A stretch of 64,000 bases of DNA from Blastomussa wellsi (GCA_947652115.1 OX393561.1:41532663-41596662); one strand, 5' to 3'. Positions 40,301 through 48,148 are shown, numbered from the stretch's first letter. Program-made: numbers and translations. The notes: generated by a model from the sequence alone, not told the origin.

Positions 40301-41610
40301 CCCTTCAAAGCGTTTCACGTCAAACTTTGGAGTTTTCCCTTCACAGATTAATTCAATCCCGATCCGTATTCATCTTGAAAACGAATTTGATGATTTTCCC
40401 TTTAAAGGAGTCCCTTTGGATGCAATTTGTTGCTTATTTCTGAGAATTAACAGCACCAAAGACTAAACAGTTTGAGCGATTGAAGCTTTTTTTGAAAGTT
40501 TTCAACGCGCGTGCAACCTAGAACCCAGGCTTTCGCTCTTTTGTGTTTCGATGAATTTTGAGCCAATGAGCGCGCGAGAATTTTTGCAGTTATGGTAAAA
40601 TACAGAATGAACTAGTGCTTATCATAACTTGATGTGGACGAACTGAAAAACTTGATATGGGCAATAGACCATTACTAGTTAGCATAACAACACAATGATT
40701 TACATATCAGAATAAAGGTCACCTTCATCCTTACTTCCAGTCAAAAGCTTTGTGACAAAGCACAGAACTGTAAAATGTGTTGTATCTTATTCAGCTCCCG
40801 TTAAGGTTTCAACTGACTACACAACTGTGTATAGTGTTGTAGTTATCACGAGAGAGCTAGGTGTTCTTATCCAAAAGACACAACGCAGGGTTCGTACAGG
40901 TCATGGAAAACCTGGAAAGTCATGGAATTTTAGAATTTCATTTTCAAGGCCTGGAAAGTCATGGAATTTAAGTGTGGGTCATGGAAAGTCATGGAAAATT
41001 ATGTTTTTTAAAAAAGTACAAAATCAATTAGGTTTTTTCGTGAACAAAATCGTTAAAACGTACCCAAAATGAAAGATGATTTCCTAGAAAATGCTCAAAT
41101 TTAGGTCATGGAAAACTTGGACGAGTCATGGAAAAGGTCATGGAAAGTCATGGAATTTCGAAAGTTCAAAAGAGTACGAACCCTGCAACGTGATTTTCTT
41201 CAAAGTTTCAAGCATAGAAAGCTGAGAGCTTATTGCGCGGAGATGAAACGTAACTACATTTACCGATGGGTAAAATTACAAGAAAATGTCTTCCAAATGT
41301 TGAAATGAGTTGCTACGATGTGAAGTGTGGTATAGCAATCGCGGTGAATGAAGGAAATCAGTGTACTGCAGTGGTTTGTCAGCATTCGATTTTTGATTTT
41401 CAAAAATTGTTTCATCAAATTGTTGGTGGTATTTTTTGTAATAAATTAATTTTGTCTTCATTTCTGTAGCTTTCTATTCAGCATTTCAACCGCTCATCCC
41501 TTCGTAAAGTCCAAACACGTGATCACAGTCAGCCAATGATCGAAGAAGATAACGATTACGAGGCTGACGTCAGCAGCGGAGATGACGACTATGATGCCAA
41601 CACGTGGTAG
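16766..41610 (+). CDS. ANKRD27: VARP / ANKRD27: VPS9-domain ankyrin-repeat endosomal protein (complete, 34 exons)
   Basis: VARP is a Rab21 GEF and endosomal scaffold; the vertebrate protein binds Rab32/38, VAMP7 and the retromer subunit VPS29. My splice model joins 34 exons whose phases all agree and gives 1089 aa (human about 1050). Order: conserved N-terminal region (residues 1-250), VPS9 domain (about 251-395), first Cys cluster CHPLCFCEKC (from 449), first ankyrin block (about 464-629), acidic linker, second Cys cluster CHPLCQCDKC (from 726), second ankyrin block (about 741-900) and a basic then acidic tail. The paired CHPLCxCxxC motifs at matching spacing are diagnostic: in human VARP they are zinc-binding retromer contacts. 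The start at 16766 has A at -3 and G at +4 and yields GYDEDLCENPF, matching the vertebrate N terminus. Exon coordinates are given in the block entries. The last intron uses a GC donor. Confidence 0.93.
17314..18017. repeat. Inverted-repeat element in VARP intron 1
   Basis: CCAGGGTCTGGAAGG near 17315 is the exact reverse complement of CCTTCCAGACCCTGG near 18002. Inward of both arms are GGGATTCGGGA-type motifs repeated several times. The flanks carry a separate GGGGTACTCC...GTGGGCTATATGGGG repeat, so this looks like one element inserted in another. Confidence 0.6.
19000..19172 (-). repeat. tRNA-derived SINE-like copy
   Basis: The reverse strand starts GGAGGCACAGTGGCCTGATGG and continues through a tRNA-like A box (GTGGCCTGATGGTTAGTGC) to a body with TTCTTTGGCAAGATACTTTA. 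Related copies lie at 38555-38778 and, in part, near 8620-8790 and 35220-35570. Confidence 0.6.
19915..19950 (+). repeat. TTATC microsatellite
   Basis: About seven tandem TTATC units (TATCTTATCTTATC...) lie in a VARP intron. Confidence 0.9.
22920..23045 (-). repeat. tRNA-like SINE copy
   Basis: The reverse strand reads AGGTAGCTCAGTTGGTAGAG (A box, D arm) and later GGTTTGAATCCCGT (B box, T arm). The anticodon arm is malformed, so this is a tRNA-derived repeat rather than a working tRNA gene. The neighbouring GATCATCGTAGTGAATTTCCA segment recurs beside the copies at 31060-31375. Confidence 0.7.
23127..28162 (+). CDS. ANKRD27: VARP exons 10-16: VPS9 (Rab GEF) domain
   Basis: Exons: 23127-23203, 25309-25354, 25453-25534, 25824-25902, 26714-26776, 27526-27613 and 28085-28162, residues 251-421. 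The VPS9 signature is clear: TVDDLLPALIFLIIKSDIPN followed by WLANITYLHNFHFS, with the Asp of SDIPNW and the Tyr of ITYL in the places where VPS9 domains contact Rab GTPases. Exon 11 is only 46 nt. Its frame is confirmed by LGVKEQLRTNLPKGRRAL on one side and YKTPLEKFHCLKKAVTL on the other. Confidence 0.88.
23899..24405. repeat. 507-bp fold-back element in a VARP intron
   Basis: GGGGGAGAACCCTTACTACA at the left matches the reverse complement of TGTAGTTAGGGTTCTCCCCC at the right. The arms extend about 200 bases, through CTATAGATGACTT, TTGGGTTCC and CAGATGCAAAATCTG, with an asymmetric insert in the right half. It sits inside a CTTCCTGT-rich sequence visible on both sides (23780 and 24785). Confidence 0.7.
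24411..24750 (-). repeat. Interspersed repeat, minus orientation (pairs with 58651-58970)
   Basis: The reverse complement matches 58651-58970 over about 320 bases: TTTTCTGCGCAT, CCTCGCGAGG, GGAAGTTTTAA, GGGACGAAAGCTAAAACAAA, GGTGTTCGTG and AATCGCAGAAG occur in both, in order. No protein domain is recognisable. Confidence 0.75.
25548..25738. mobile_element. 191-bp MITE in a VARP intron with imperfect TIRs
   Basis: TAGCAGGCAGTTTTTGTGGG at the left is matched by the inverted CCCACAAAACTGCCTG at the right; the arms continue through GATGCTTCGAAAA and GCGATCAC. An 11-bp direct repeat CAGTGTTTGTT flanks it (25537-25547 and 25739-25749). Confidence 0.7.
26375..26552. repeat. 178-bp palindromic element in a VARP intron
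   Basis: CAATAGACCACAAGTA...GGTTTATAAGCTGATAAACCA at the left is mirrored by TGGTTTATCAGCCTATAAACC...CTTGTGGTCTATGG at the right. The arms are about 75 bases. A second, shorter inverted repeat (AATTATTCCAC...GTGGAATAATT) lies just upstream at about 26117-26210. Confidence 0.65.
27653..27999. mobile_element. MITE with AGAGCAGTTTTCACT-type ends
   Basis: The left end AGAGCAGTTTTCACTC is matched by the inverted right end GTTGTAAACTGCTCT. The interior holds CCGCGCTTCC(A/G)TTTT tandem units. Relatives with the same end design are at 35654-36010 and about 38040-38303. No target-site duplication was seen. Confidence 0.6.
28316..28831. repeat. About 516-bp inverted-repeat element in a VARP intron
   Basis: GGACACCTCAACACCGCGGC near 28318 is the inverted partner of GCCGCGGTGTTGGACACC near 28813, and GCGCATGC / GCATGCGC follow inward. 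The interior is unrelated to the flanks. Confidence 0.6.
29089..33088 (+). CDS. ANKRD27: VARP exons 17-22: first zinc-binding Cys cluster and ankyrin block 1
   Basis: Exons: 29089-29216, 30501-30583, 31387-31502, 31931-32023, 32613-32721 and 32994-33088, residues 422-629. Exon 17 has CHPLCFCEKC. Exons 18-22 hold about five ankyrin repeats with the usual landmarks GRTVLHVSAEYGH, GTTALHLACQRGH, GNTPLHLCTANGH, GDTPLHLASRWGY and ATPLDSS. In vertebrates this block binds Rab32 and Rab38. Confidence 0.9.
30783..31000 (+). repeat. Second tRNA-like SINE fragment with TAA-rich tail
   Basis: CCTTGTAGCTCAGTCGGTAGA resembles an A box, and AATGCGAGTCC a degenerate B box 30 bases on. It ends in a (TAA)n run near 30957-30972. 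Not a functional tRNA. Confidence 0.45.
31060..31375. repeat. Head-to-head pair of tRNA-like SINE copies
   Basis: The left copy is on the minus strand (about 31117-31190) and the right copy on the plus strand (31260-31332). The left copy folds with a perfect 7-bp acceptor stem (GGCTTCA / TGAAGCC), a good D arm and a good T arm (ACGGGTTCGAATCCCGT), but the anticodon loop lacks T33 in register. The right copy has a loop CTGGTAT that would read as anticodon GGT, but with a mismatched acceptor. Both share a GAAGCCTGAAAAAATT hairpin tail, which marks them as repeats. Confidence 0.7.
32843..32955 (+). repeat. CTGT/CCGT-rich microsatellite in a VARP intron
   Basis: Irregular CTGT, CCGT and TGTC tetranucleotides run across the intron between exons 21 and 22. 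Confidence 0.85.
33438..35067 (+). CDS. ANKRD27: VARP exons 23-26: linker and second Cys cluster
   Basis: Exons: 33438-33515, 33951-34034, 34172-34216 and 34942-35067, residues 630-740. The linker is Ser- and Glu-rich with IDRFIRSVADGDVEL, which resembles the vertebrate motif before the second Cys cluster. Exon 26 has an acidic run (DDEEDEEDGGE) and then CHPLCQCDKC. In human VARP the equivalent linker contributes to VAMP7 binding. Confidence 0.85.
35262..35530. mobile_element. Fold-back MITE nested in a SINE-like copy
   Basis: CACCTATCAATGTTAAGCCC at the left is exactly inverted in GGGCTTAACATTGATAGGTG at the right, with G-rich and C-rich inner arms. The sequence on both sides (TTCTGTAGCACGAAGCGACTAGGA at the left and CCCTGGATGGGAAGCTAG at the right) reads as one interrupted SINE-like copy. 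Confidence 0.75.
35654..36010. mobile_element. 357-bp MITE with AGAGCGATTTTCA ends
   Basis: AGAGCGATTTTCA at 35654 is exactly inverted in TGAAAATCGCTCT ending at 36010. The interior has repeated GCGCGGGAAAACGTGC-type motifs. It ends about 50 bases before VARP exon 27. Confidence 0.7.
36065..38013 (+). CDS. ANKRD27: VARP exons 27-30: ankyrin block 2
   Basis: Exons: 36065-36265, 36535-36654, 37624-37685 and 37917-38013, residues 741-900. About five repeats are visible (GNTPLHVAAIRGY, RAPLHFACQYNH, GNTPLHLCCFTGH, GNTPLHEAARFNF, LTPLQYAH). All donors are GT and the phases agree. Confidence 0.9.
38040..38303. mobile_element. Related MITE copy with degraded left end
   Basis: The right end GTGAAAACCGCTCT and the interior (AATCAAAACTCG, GCGCGGGAAAACGTGC, TTACTTCTGATTGG) match the element at 35654-36010. 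The left end is degraded. Confidence 0.6.
38555..38778 (-). repeat. SINE-like copy
   Basis: Same family as 19000-19172: CACCTGGGTGAA, GAGAGTGAAGTG, CTTGCCCAAGAACACAATGC and GCGCACTAACCAT occur in order. The tRNA-like head reads on the minus strand. Confidence 0.6.
39009..41610 (+). CDS. ANKRD27: VARP exons 31-34: C-terminal tail
   Basis: Exons: 39009-39108, 39313-39568, 39851-39923 and 41470-41610 (TAG at 41608), residues 901-1089. The tail is basic (RRKSLKRTETIDKSS, resembling a conserved C-terminal block of vertebrate VARP) and then acidic (EEDNDYEADVSSGDDDYDAN). Exon 33 ends CAG before GCAAGT. If that GC donor is not used, the frame runs 18 codons further and stops at TGA near 39978, which would give an alternative C terminus without exon 34. 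Confidence 0.72.
39924..39925 (+). other. ANKRD27: Non-canonical GC splice donor, last VARP intron
   Basis: Exon 33 ends CAG at 39923 and the intron starts GCAAGT, the GC-donor consensus. The acceptor is CTGTAG ending at 41469. Both sides are phase 0. Support is weaker than for MCAT because the downstream acidic tail is not strongly conserved. Confidence 0.6.
40886..41185. mobile_element. 300-bp MITE built of GGTCATGGAAAG repeats
   Basis: Ends CAGGGTTCGTAC (left) and GTACGAACCCTG (right) are perfect 12-bp inverted repeats, and CAACG flanks both sides (40881-40885 and 41186-41190). The interior is made of repeated AAAGTCATGGAATTT and GGTCATGGAAAA units. It lies in the last VARP intron. Confidence 0.8.
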
Positions 41611-43084
41611 TCACGTGTTCAACGCTTGTGGATCACATGTCGCGCAACAGTGGAGCTACGTGATTTCAAGAAATGGCGAGCAATTGAACTAGCATGGAGA
41701 AGGAAGTTCTGTTCCTTGATGTTGGTGTTTTGATGAATGGCGCGCCACCAAAATGCCCCTAACTTTATAGTTGGTCGGTTTGTAAGTCGTAAATCGCATT
41801 GTGGACTTGAGTAGGAGAGGAATAATGAACGCATTTCTCTTTCTGAGAAGCCAAAGGAAATTAATCGTACAAAATAAGAACTTTAGGCGTCCTAAGTGCG
41901 ATAAGTTGATTAAAATGCGTTCTTAATGCGTTCAAAGAACGCATAAAATATTATAAGATTTAGTGCATTGCATATGTCCAAACGTACTTGGTATGAGAAC
42001 TAACCATTTTTTCTTTTTTTTTTCGTAGAGGTTTCGTATTTCCATAATTAGGATTAGTCCCCTGTTTAGATTCGCGTATTTCTTTTTTTGTTAAACTCCA
42101 AGAACAGTTTTGTTTTTCGTTATCTGTTTTTTTTTTTCTATATTTGGGAAATGTACGAAGAGAAATAATGAATAATTTTGAACATTTAATTTGTCAATTC
42201 ATCTTTGTTGCTTTGCTTTTTTCCCTTACTCATTGGGATTGCCCAAGACTTAATAACTTAATAAAATTTCAGCTTTACAGGCGATTTTGATTTCAATCAC
42301 GAAGGAGCATTATTTTTTTGATATAAAAATACGGCTATGGGATTCTTCTTCCCATGAAAGTATATTTTTTTCTCTTGCATTTAGTGTTACCTGAATTCAC
42401 AAGGAACAAAATGGCTACTTCAACTGCGCCCTTCTTTTTCTCTTTCGTTTTGGGAAGAGCAAAATGGCCAGGCACCTTGCAGCCCTTCTTGTAGCCTCCT
42501 TGTTTAGAGGTTTACGCAATTCGCTGCGAGACACGTTACACAAGCTGCAAAGCCGCCACAGAGTTCTCGTATTCAATCTCCCCTCGGCGCCGGCTCTCAC
42601 AGTATCTCGCTGGCGCGAAAGTTCAACCGAAGCTAAAATGACAACAGTGCGAAATCCAAACACGAGAGCCCGATAGTAGGGATCAAACACCACACCACAC
42701 GAATACTACGAGTAACACATGGAACATACGGGAACGTACAAAGGAAGGGGGTGGTACTCCTGTTGGTACATACATATTATTTGAGAAAAATACTTAACTC
42801 GAGCACAATGCATGGTTTTCGTAACTCCTATTCGTAACTATTAATAATTACGTCGCCTCCAGTTCGTCTCACTGTTTGTAAAAAAGGAAATATTTTTAGC
42901 TTAAGGTGGTACTCCGATGAAAAATTTGTTCTTGTTCTATTTCGATTCCGATTTTATATTTGGCAAGAAAGCACCATGCCAATTATTGCGCCTCAATTTT
43001 CGAAATAAGTCCGTTTTTTGAACGACGAATTCTTGTTTAAACTGTCCGCCATTACCAGATTCGACTTCAGTCGAGTTGCATTGA

Positions 43085-43280
43085 GAGAGCTGGATCGAGA
43101 GAGAAAATGACGTGATATACTCACCAGTTTAATTTTTTACTGTGTGAACCCAGCTAATTTGGTATGCAGAACTGCAGCTTGCTTCTAAAATCTCGTGCTG
43201 CATACCAATCAGCTGGGTTCACACGTTGCAAAAATAAACTAGTGAGTATATCACGTCATTTTATCTCTCATGCTCTCGAG
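43085..43280. repeat. 196-bp fold-back with about 85-bp arms
   Basis: AAATGACGTGATATACTCAC at the left and GTGAGTATATCACGTCATTT at the right are inverted copies, as are GTGTGAACCCAGCT / AGCTGGGTTCACAC and TTGGTATGCAG / CTGCATACCAA. The loop is about 20-30 bases. This is a nearly intact hairpin element. Confidence 0.75.
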
Positions 43281-43445
43281 TATTTAATTTATTACAATTT
43301 AATGGCCCACGTAAACTACTTACATTACTTACTAAACAATAATACAATACATTAAGGACAAAGGTGACATAAGGATGGTCAGCAAAAGAGATACAATCGC
43401 CATACATGGCTGATTCGTGTGTAGCGTTTTTTGTATCCATTCAAA

Positions 43446-43789
43446 CCGTCACGGTCGGGAATTCTTGGTTTTCATGTGACGTCATAAGTTTTCGTCGTGA
43501 CTAGTGAAAACCACCGATAGAAACCGTCACGGATAATCGTCACGGAAATGGTCAACTTCTAGCCGTCACGGATCTGATAGTCACGGCCGTGTTATTTGAC
43601 AATAACCCACTATAACCCAAAACCCAGTGACGGAACCTCCACGCAGCCGTCACGGATATCCCCACATAACCCACCGTAGTCATCATCAGACTGTCACGGA
43701 GGCGTCACGGATACCGTCACGAAGCCATGACGGGTGCAACCTTCACGTGTTTTGCCATGTTTGACCATCGCGATGTTGGACCGTCACGG
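43446..43789 (+). repeat. Cluster of nine GTCACGG motifs (CCGTCACGG type)
   Basis: GTCACGG begins at 43448, 43526, 43539, 43565, 43580, 43649, 43693, 43704 and 43783, and GTCACGA at 43716. Five of them are full CCGTCACGG, a 4+1+4 dyad (CCGT-C-ACGG). Spacing is irregular, from 11 to 79 bases, and the sequence between is not repeated. Confidence 0.85.
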
Positions 43790-44114
43790 GTTTTACCAAG
43801 GCCCCAAGGTAAACCGTCTTTGTTCTTTCCTCCTTCCCATCATCCATCGCGTCTTGCTATTTTCTCATAGGAGACGACTGGGACGAACAGTCAGCTTAAA
43901 TAGGGTATCAAATTCCGTTTTCTTTATCCTTAAAAATAGGGACCTTCGCGCCACACACCTATCCAAAATGGAAGGTAGTGTTCCCCCTTGGGTGGGGGGG
44001 GGGCTGTGGTCCTTGTCCCCAGTTGGGCCTGTGCATCAGTAAAGAGATTGGATGCAAGCGCGGCAAGTAATAGCTGGAAGTGATCTGGGCTACAGGTACA
44101 TTCGTAAAAATGGC

Positions 44115-44387
44115 CATTCTCGTCCCCAGAGCCGCTTGTCCCTCTTAGCTGGCTGGGCCTGTGCACGAGAAACAAGTGGCTCTGGGGACACATTTGATTC
44201 GCTGAGGGAGTCCAATCACATCAGCCGTTTTAAACGCGCTAACGATAAAGGATTTTAAAACGGCTAATGTGATTGGACTCCCTTTGTTTGATTTCAGCGA
44301 ATCAAATCGCGTGTCCCCAGAGCCACTTGTTTCTCGTGCACAGGCCCAGCCAGCTAAGAGGGACAAGCGGCTCTGGGGACGAGAATG
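44115..44387. mobile_element. 273-bp fold-back MITE with 9-bp target-site duplication
   Basis: Starts CATTCTCGTCCCCAGAGCC and ends with the inverted GGCTCTGGGGACGAGAATG. The arms are about 120 bases each with a short centre. AAAAATGGC is duplicated exactly at 44106-44114 and 44388-44396. A 9-bp duplication with long terminal inverted repeats resembles Mutator-like elements (inference). It sits directly against the probable CDK10 first exon. Confidence 0.88.
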
Positions 44388-44464
44388 AAAAATGGCGGCT
44401 TACACGCAATTTTCATCAGAAAGCGTTGATTAGAAAGCGTTATATTCTTTCTGCAAAAGGTTAG
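44388..44464 (+). promoter_or_regulatory. CDK10: Probable CDK10 non-coding first exon / 5' UTR
   Basis: AAAAATGGCGGC (a YY1-like site) is followed 65 bases later by a perfect donor, GTTAG then GTAAGTATA, at 44465. The coding exon begins after a TTTTTCAG acceptor at 45388. No frame stays open through the junction, so the exon would be untranslated with two tiny upstream frames (14 and 13 codons). This is inferred from splice signals only. Confidence 0.5.
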
Positions 44465-45392
44465 GTAAGTATAACCTGAAATACTTGTTGTCATGAGTTA
44501 GATGAGATACTTTCTTTTTGCTTCGATGATTTCATGATGTACACTTTTGGAAGCTTTAATTATGGATGACCTTTTTCACCCTTTTTCAGACGCTGTTGTG
44601 TTCGATCGACAGTAACAACAAGAATCGAACTGTTGGCGTTATTATTACTTACTTTTCTGCAAGATTTCAATACTTCTTTAAGTTATTAAAGGAGTGGATT
44701 GCGGCAGGAAAGCCGGCAAATAAATTATCTGATTACAATTTCTGTCAGGCAACATATTAAATTTCTTTGCTCATGCATAAGATAACATGTAGGCTAAGGT
44801 CCATTCCATGCGAAGTTCACGCTGAAGAATCGCTGAATGTGTGCCAAGATTTTAAAGAATTATATGGCAAGGGGGGGGGGGGGGGGGGGCTGTTGCTGTT
44901 TCTCTCAGCAGATTCATTCTCAATGTCAAGTAGAGTTGTTTTCAGTAATTTTTGTCGTAGTACCTTTTAGGGGCTGTCAATCTGAATGTTCTTGAAAATA
45001 GCCATGCTTGTGTAATTGTAAGGCCATATTCCTATTGTCGGTATTGGACGAAAGCTACCTCGAAATGGAGCCTATTGCAGGGACATAATATCGTTAAAAG
45101 GAGCTTCATGTCATAAAGAGTCTCTGCAATAGCTTCCATTACAAGCTAGTTCCAGTGCATTATACCAAGAATATGAAAATGGTCTATTGGTACCTCTTAA
45201 GAGTGAAAATGAATTGGGCTACACCAAACAAAATGGGATTCTCGTACCTTAAGATACAGGGGTGTTTATGAAACTTTCTGCCAAGCACCCGATCCTTTTG
45301 TAGGGGAGTCCCCCCCCCCCTCCCCTCCTCCAGGATTAAACTGAAGTCACAAGGAGTATGCAAAAAACACCAGTGCTTTCTTTTTCAGCATC

Positions 45393-47377
45393 ATGCAACC
45401 AGAGAAAAGTGAGAAAGCCCTTCACCTAACATCTATCAAAACATTCGAAAAGAAAAAAGTCCCAGAGGAACACTGTTATGGTCGCTGCAGGCCAGTCACT
45501 GAGTTTGAAAAACTCAATCGCATTGGAGAAGGGACATATGGTGTGGTATACCGTGCTCGTGACACCATTTCCAACAAAATAGTTGCACTGAAGAAAGTGC
45601 GGATGGAGAAAGAGAGAGATGGGATTCCTCTTACTGGATTACGGGAAATAAGCCTGTTGTTAAACCTTGAACACAAGAATATTGTCCGACTTACAGAAGT
45701 GGCTGTAGGGAAACACTTGGATAGCATTTTTCTTGTCATGGAATACTGTGAACAGGATTTAGCAAGCTTGCTGGATAACATGGTGTCACCATTCAAAGAA
45801 GCGCAGATCAAATGTTTGATGTTACAGCTGTTCCGTGGTGTTCAGTATCTTCATGAGAAGTTTATTGTACATCGTGATTTGAAGGTGTCAAATCTTTTGT
45901 TGAATGGGAAAGGAATTCTTAAAATAGGTGAGCAGCAACATCAAGTTCTTTATTATACTGCAAAGTGCAAATTCTCTTCTTTGACTTGCTTTAATTGAAG
46001 ATGATTTTTGCGCCAGATATTTTTTTTGCTGCAATGATATGATCATCATTTTTGTTTTACGCATCACAAACCTGAAAGTATCAAGTCCATATTTTAAAAT
46101 GTAGACATTTTGACTGCACTTGTGCAAGTAACGATGCTGCCTCTCTAAGACTAACACTACTTAATTATGAGCGGTGTTAATTTTAAACTGTATAGCCTCG
46201 TAGTATGTGCAGCTAACTGCCTCAAGCTTAGGCCTTGGTTCCTACTAACAGGGGCTGTATGATTTCTAAGGAACTCTATGAAGTTAATATACATAAACAT
46301 GTTAATTTAAATAAATTAATATACATCCTTGGTGTTGCTTCTTTGCTACTGGCCTAATGTTGGAATAATTCACAGCAAACAGCACTTTGCATACATCGTA
46401 TCGTAAGAGGGTTTTGTGAATCCAGCCTCGTGACGACTGAAAAATGGCTGGTACAACATGTAGTATAGTTAGTCCCCTCCACTAACATGATTGCAGGGAT
46501 TAGTCAACACCAGTTTTCTACTATACCAGAAAATCTCTATACTATTCCCACAGAAGGGATTAGAAATTCCTGGGGTGGGGGATTCTCAAAGACCAAAACA
46601 TTTAGAGAAATGTTTGAAGCTAAATTGAAATATCCAGACAGATGGGTGTGTCTTAAAAGAGTTCCTTTAATACATGGGAAAGTATGGATAATAAATGGAA
46701 CTGCTCATAAAGGCCTATTTTGTTTTTCATGTATGTTTTATTTTTTGTTTTCTTTAGCTGACTTTGGTCTGGCCCGTACATTTGGTTACCCATACAAGCC
46801 TATGACTCCAATAGTGGTCACACTGTGGTATCGTGCACCTGAGCTTCTGCTCGGTTCTAAAGTACAAACCACTGCTGTAGACATGTGGGCTGTTGGCTGT
46901 ATTTTTGGTGAACTGCTCGGCAAAGTGCCACTAATGGCCGGCAAATCAGAGATTAACCAGTTCCAGCTGATTGTGGACTTGCTGGGTACACCTAGCGACC
47001 AGCTTTGGCCGGGATTTTCAAGTCTTCCTGGTGCCAAGTCAATGAACTTCAAACGTCAACCTTACAATAATCTTAAACACAAGTTTTCTTGGTTGAGTCC
47101 TGCAGGGCTGACCCTTCTCAACCATTTGCTGATGTATGACCCTTGCAAAAGAGCTACAGCAGCTGAATGCTTACAGAACTCTTATTTTATTGAGAAGCCA
47201 TTCCCGGTTCAACCGGATATGATGCCAACTTTTCCTGAGCATCGGAACTATAGCAAGAGACCATCTGATTATCAGGCAGGCGAGAAGCGCCCAGTAGCCC
47301 AGGAGTTTGAACATGAGTTTCGAAGAGGGTTTGCAGATTTTGGGCCCCAGCTGCCGCAAAAGAAGAAAAAGGAATAA
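45393..47377 (+). CDS. CDK10: Cyclin-dependent kinase 10 (two coding exons)
   Basis: CDK10 pairs with cyclin M (FAM58A) and phosphorylates targets such as ETS2. Exons 45393-45927 and 46758-47377 join in phase 1 to give 384 aa (human about 360). Visible: [20 protein letters not shown] with the glycine-rich loop, catalytic Lys67 in IVALKK, the PSTAIRE-equivalent helix [17 protein letters not shown] (H160-D162), DFG at 180-182 right at the splice junction, and the activation segment [19 protein letters not shown]. The N-terminal GRCR and the C-terminal MPTFPEHRN blocks separate CDK10 from CDK11. The tail is basic and ends QKKKKE. The ATG at 45393 has A at -3 and follows the acceptor by four bases. 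Human CDK10 has many more introns, so intron loss is likely here. An AATAAA overlaps the stop codon. Confidence 0.95.
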
Positions 47378-47708
47378 AATTACTGACCCAGTTGTTCAAT
47401 TGATGGAAAATGGTATCCACCATCCAGTTGATACCATAGTTTGTTTTGTGAACACTTGTTCACTGGTTACAAATTTATCTTGTGGAAAGTGTTATTCATC
47501 CTTTGAATAACTAACTCCTGTTGTTCAAAAATAACAAACTTGTGTGCTGCTTTCAAAATTCTCAACCTACGTTTTTTGTTCATTTTATAAGAAAAGGGGA
47601 TCAAAGATGACAGTTTTCCAAATATTAAAATTCCTGGTTTTGAGGCTCAGCGGTGTGAATCAAAAGAAATAATAGTTCTTCCCTTGGCTTGAATGTGAAC
47701 GAAAGACA

Positions 47709-48148
47709 GGAACAATGCCCCTAGCCCCCAAAACAATAGCAACTGCTACAATAGAGGGCCAGTAGAACAATAGAACAAAAGACAGGAACAATGCCCCTAG
47801 CCCTCAAAACAATAGCAACTGCTACACTAGAGGACCAATAGAACAATAGAACAAACAACAGGAACAATGCCCTAGCCCCCAAAACAATAGCAACTGCTAC
47901 ACTAGAGGACCAGTAGAACAATAGAACAAACAACAGGAACAATGCCCTAGCCCCCAAAACAATAGCAACTGCTACACTAGAGGACCAGTAGAACAATACA
48001 ACAAACAAAAGGAACAATGCCCCTATCCCCAAAACAATAGCAACTGCTACAATAGAGGGCCAGTAGAACAATAGAACAAACAACAGGAACAATGCCCCTA
48101 GCCCCCAAAAGCAATAGTAACTGCTACACTTGAGAACCAGTAGAACAA
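47709..48148 (+). repeat. 75/76-bp minisatellite, about six copies
   Basis: Units start GAACAATGCC at 47710, 47786, 47862, 47937, 48012 and 48087, each containing CCAAAACAATAGCAACTGCTA and CCAGTAGAACAATAG. The minus strand is open for 123 codons and would encode a very hydrophobic repeated peptide (LLFVLLFYW, SVAVAIVLG). I take that as a by-product, because the units switch between 75 and 76 bases. Confidence 0.9.

Larger units (their letters stand above)
41611..44105. other. Intergenic region between VARP and CDK10
   Basis: It contains the VARP 3' UTR (a candidate AATAAA at 42260-42265), a long inverted repeat at 43085-43280 and a GTCACGG cluster at 43446-43789. I see no coding exon; the small frames around 42415-42693 overlap on both strands and look like chance. 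Confidence 0.5.

Noticed and set aside
44566..44760. 64-codon frame in CDK10 intron 1, preceded by a CCTTTTTCAG acceptor
   Set aside because: The acceptor and composition look exon-like, but no first exon with an open, phase-matched frame could be found, and no domain is recognisable.
46487..46757. Open frame continuing upstream of CDK10 exon 2
   Set aside because: It is intronic: the TTTCTTTAG acceptor at 46757 restores the DFG motif in phase with exon 1, and the upstream residues match nothing in kinases.
47721..48092. 123-codon hydrophobic minus-strand frame
   Set aside because: It coincides with the minisatellite; 75- and 76-base units and low complexity explain the openness.
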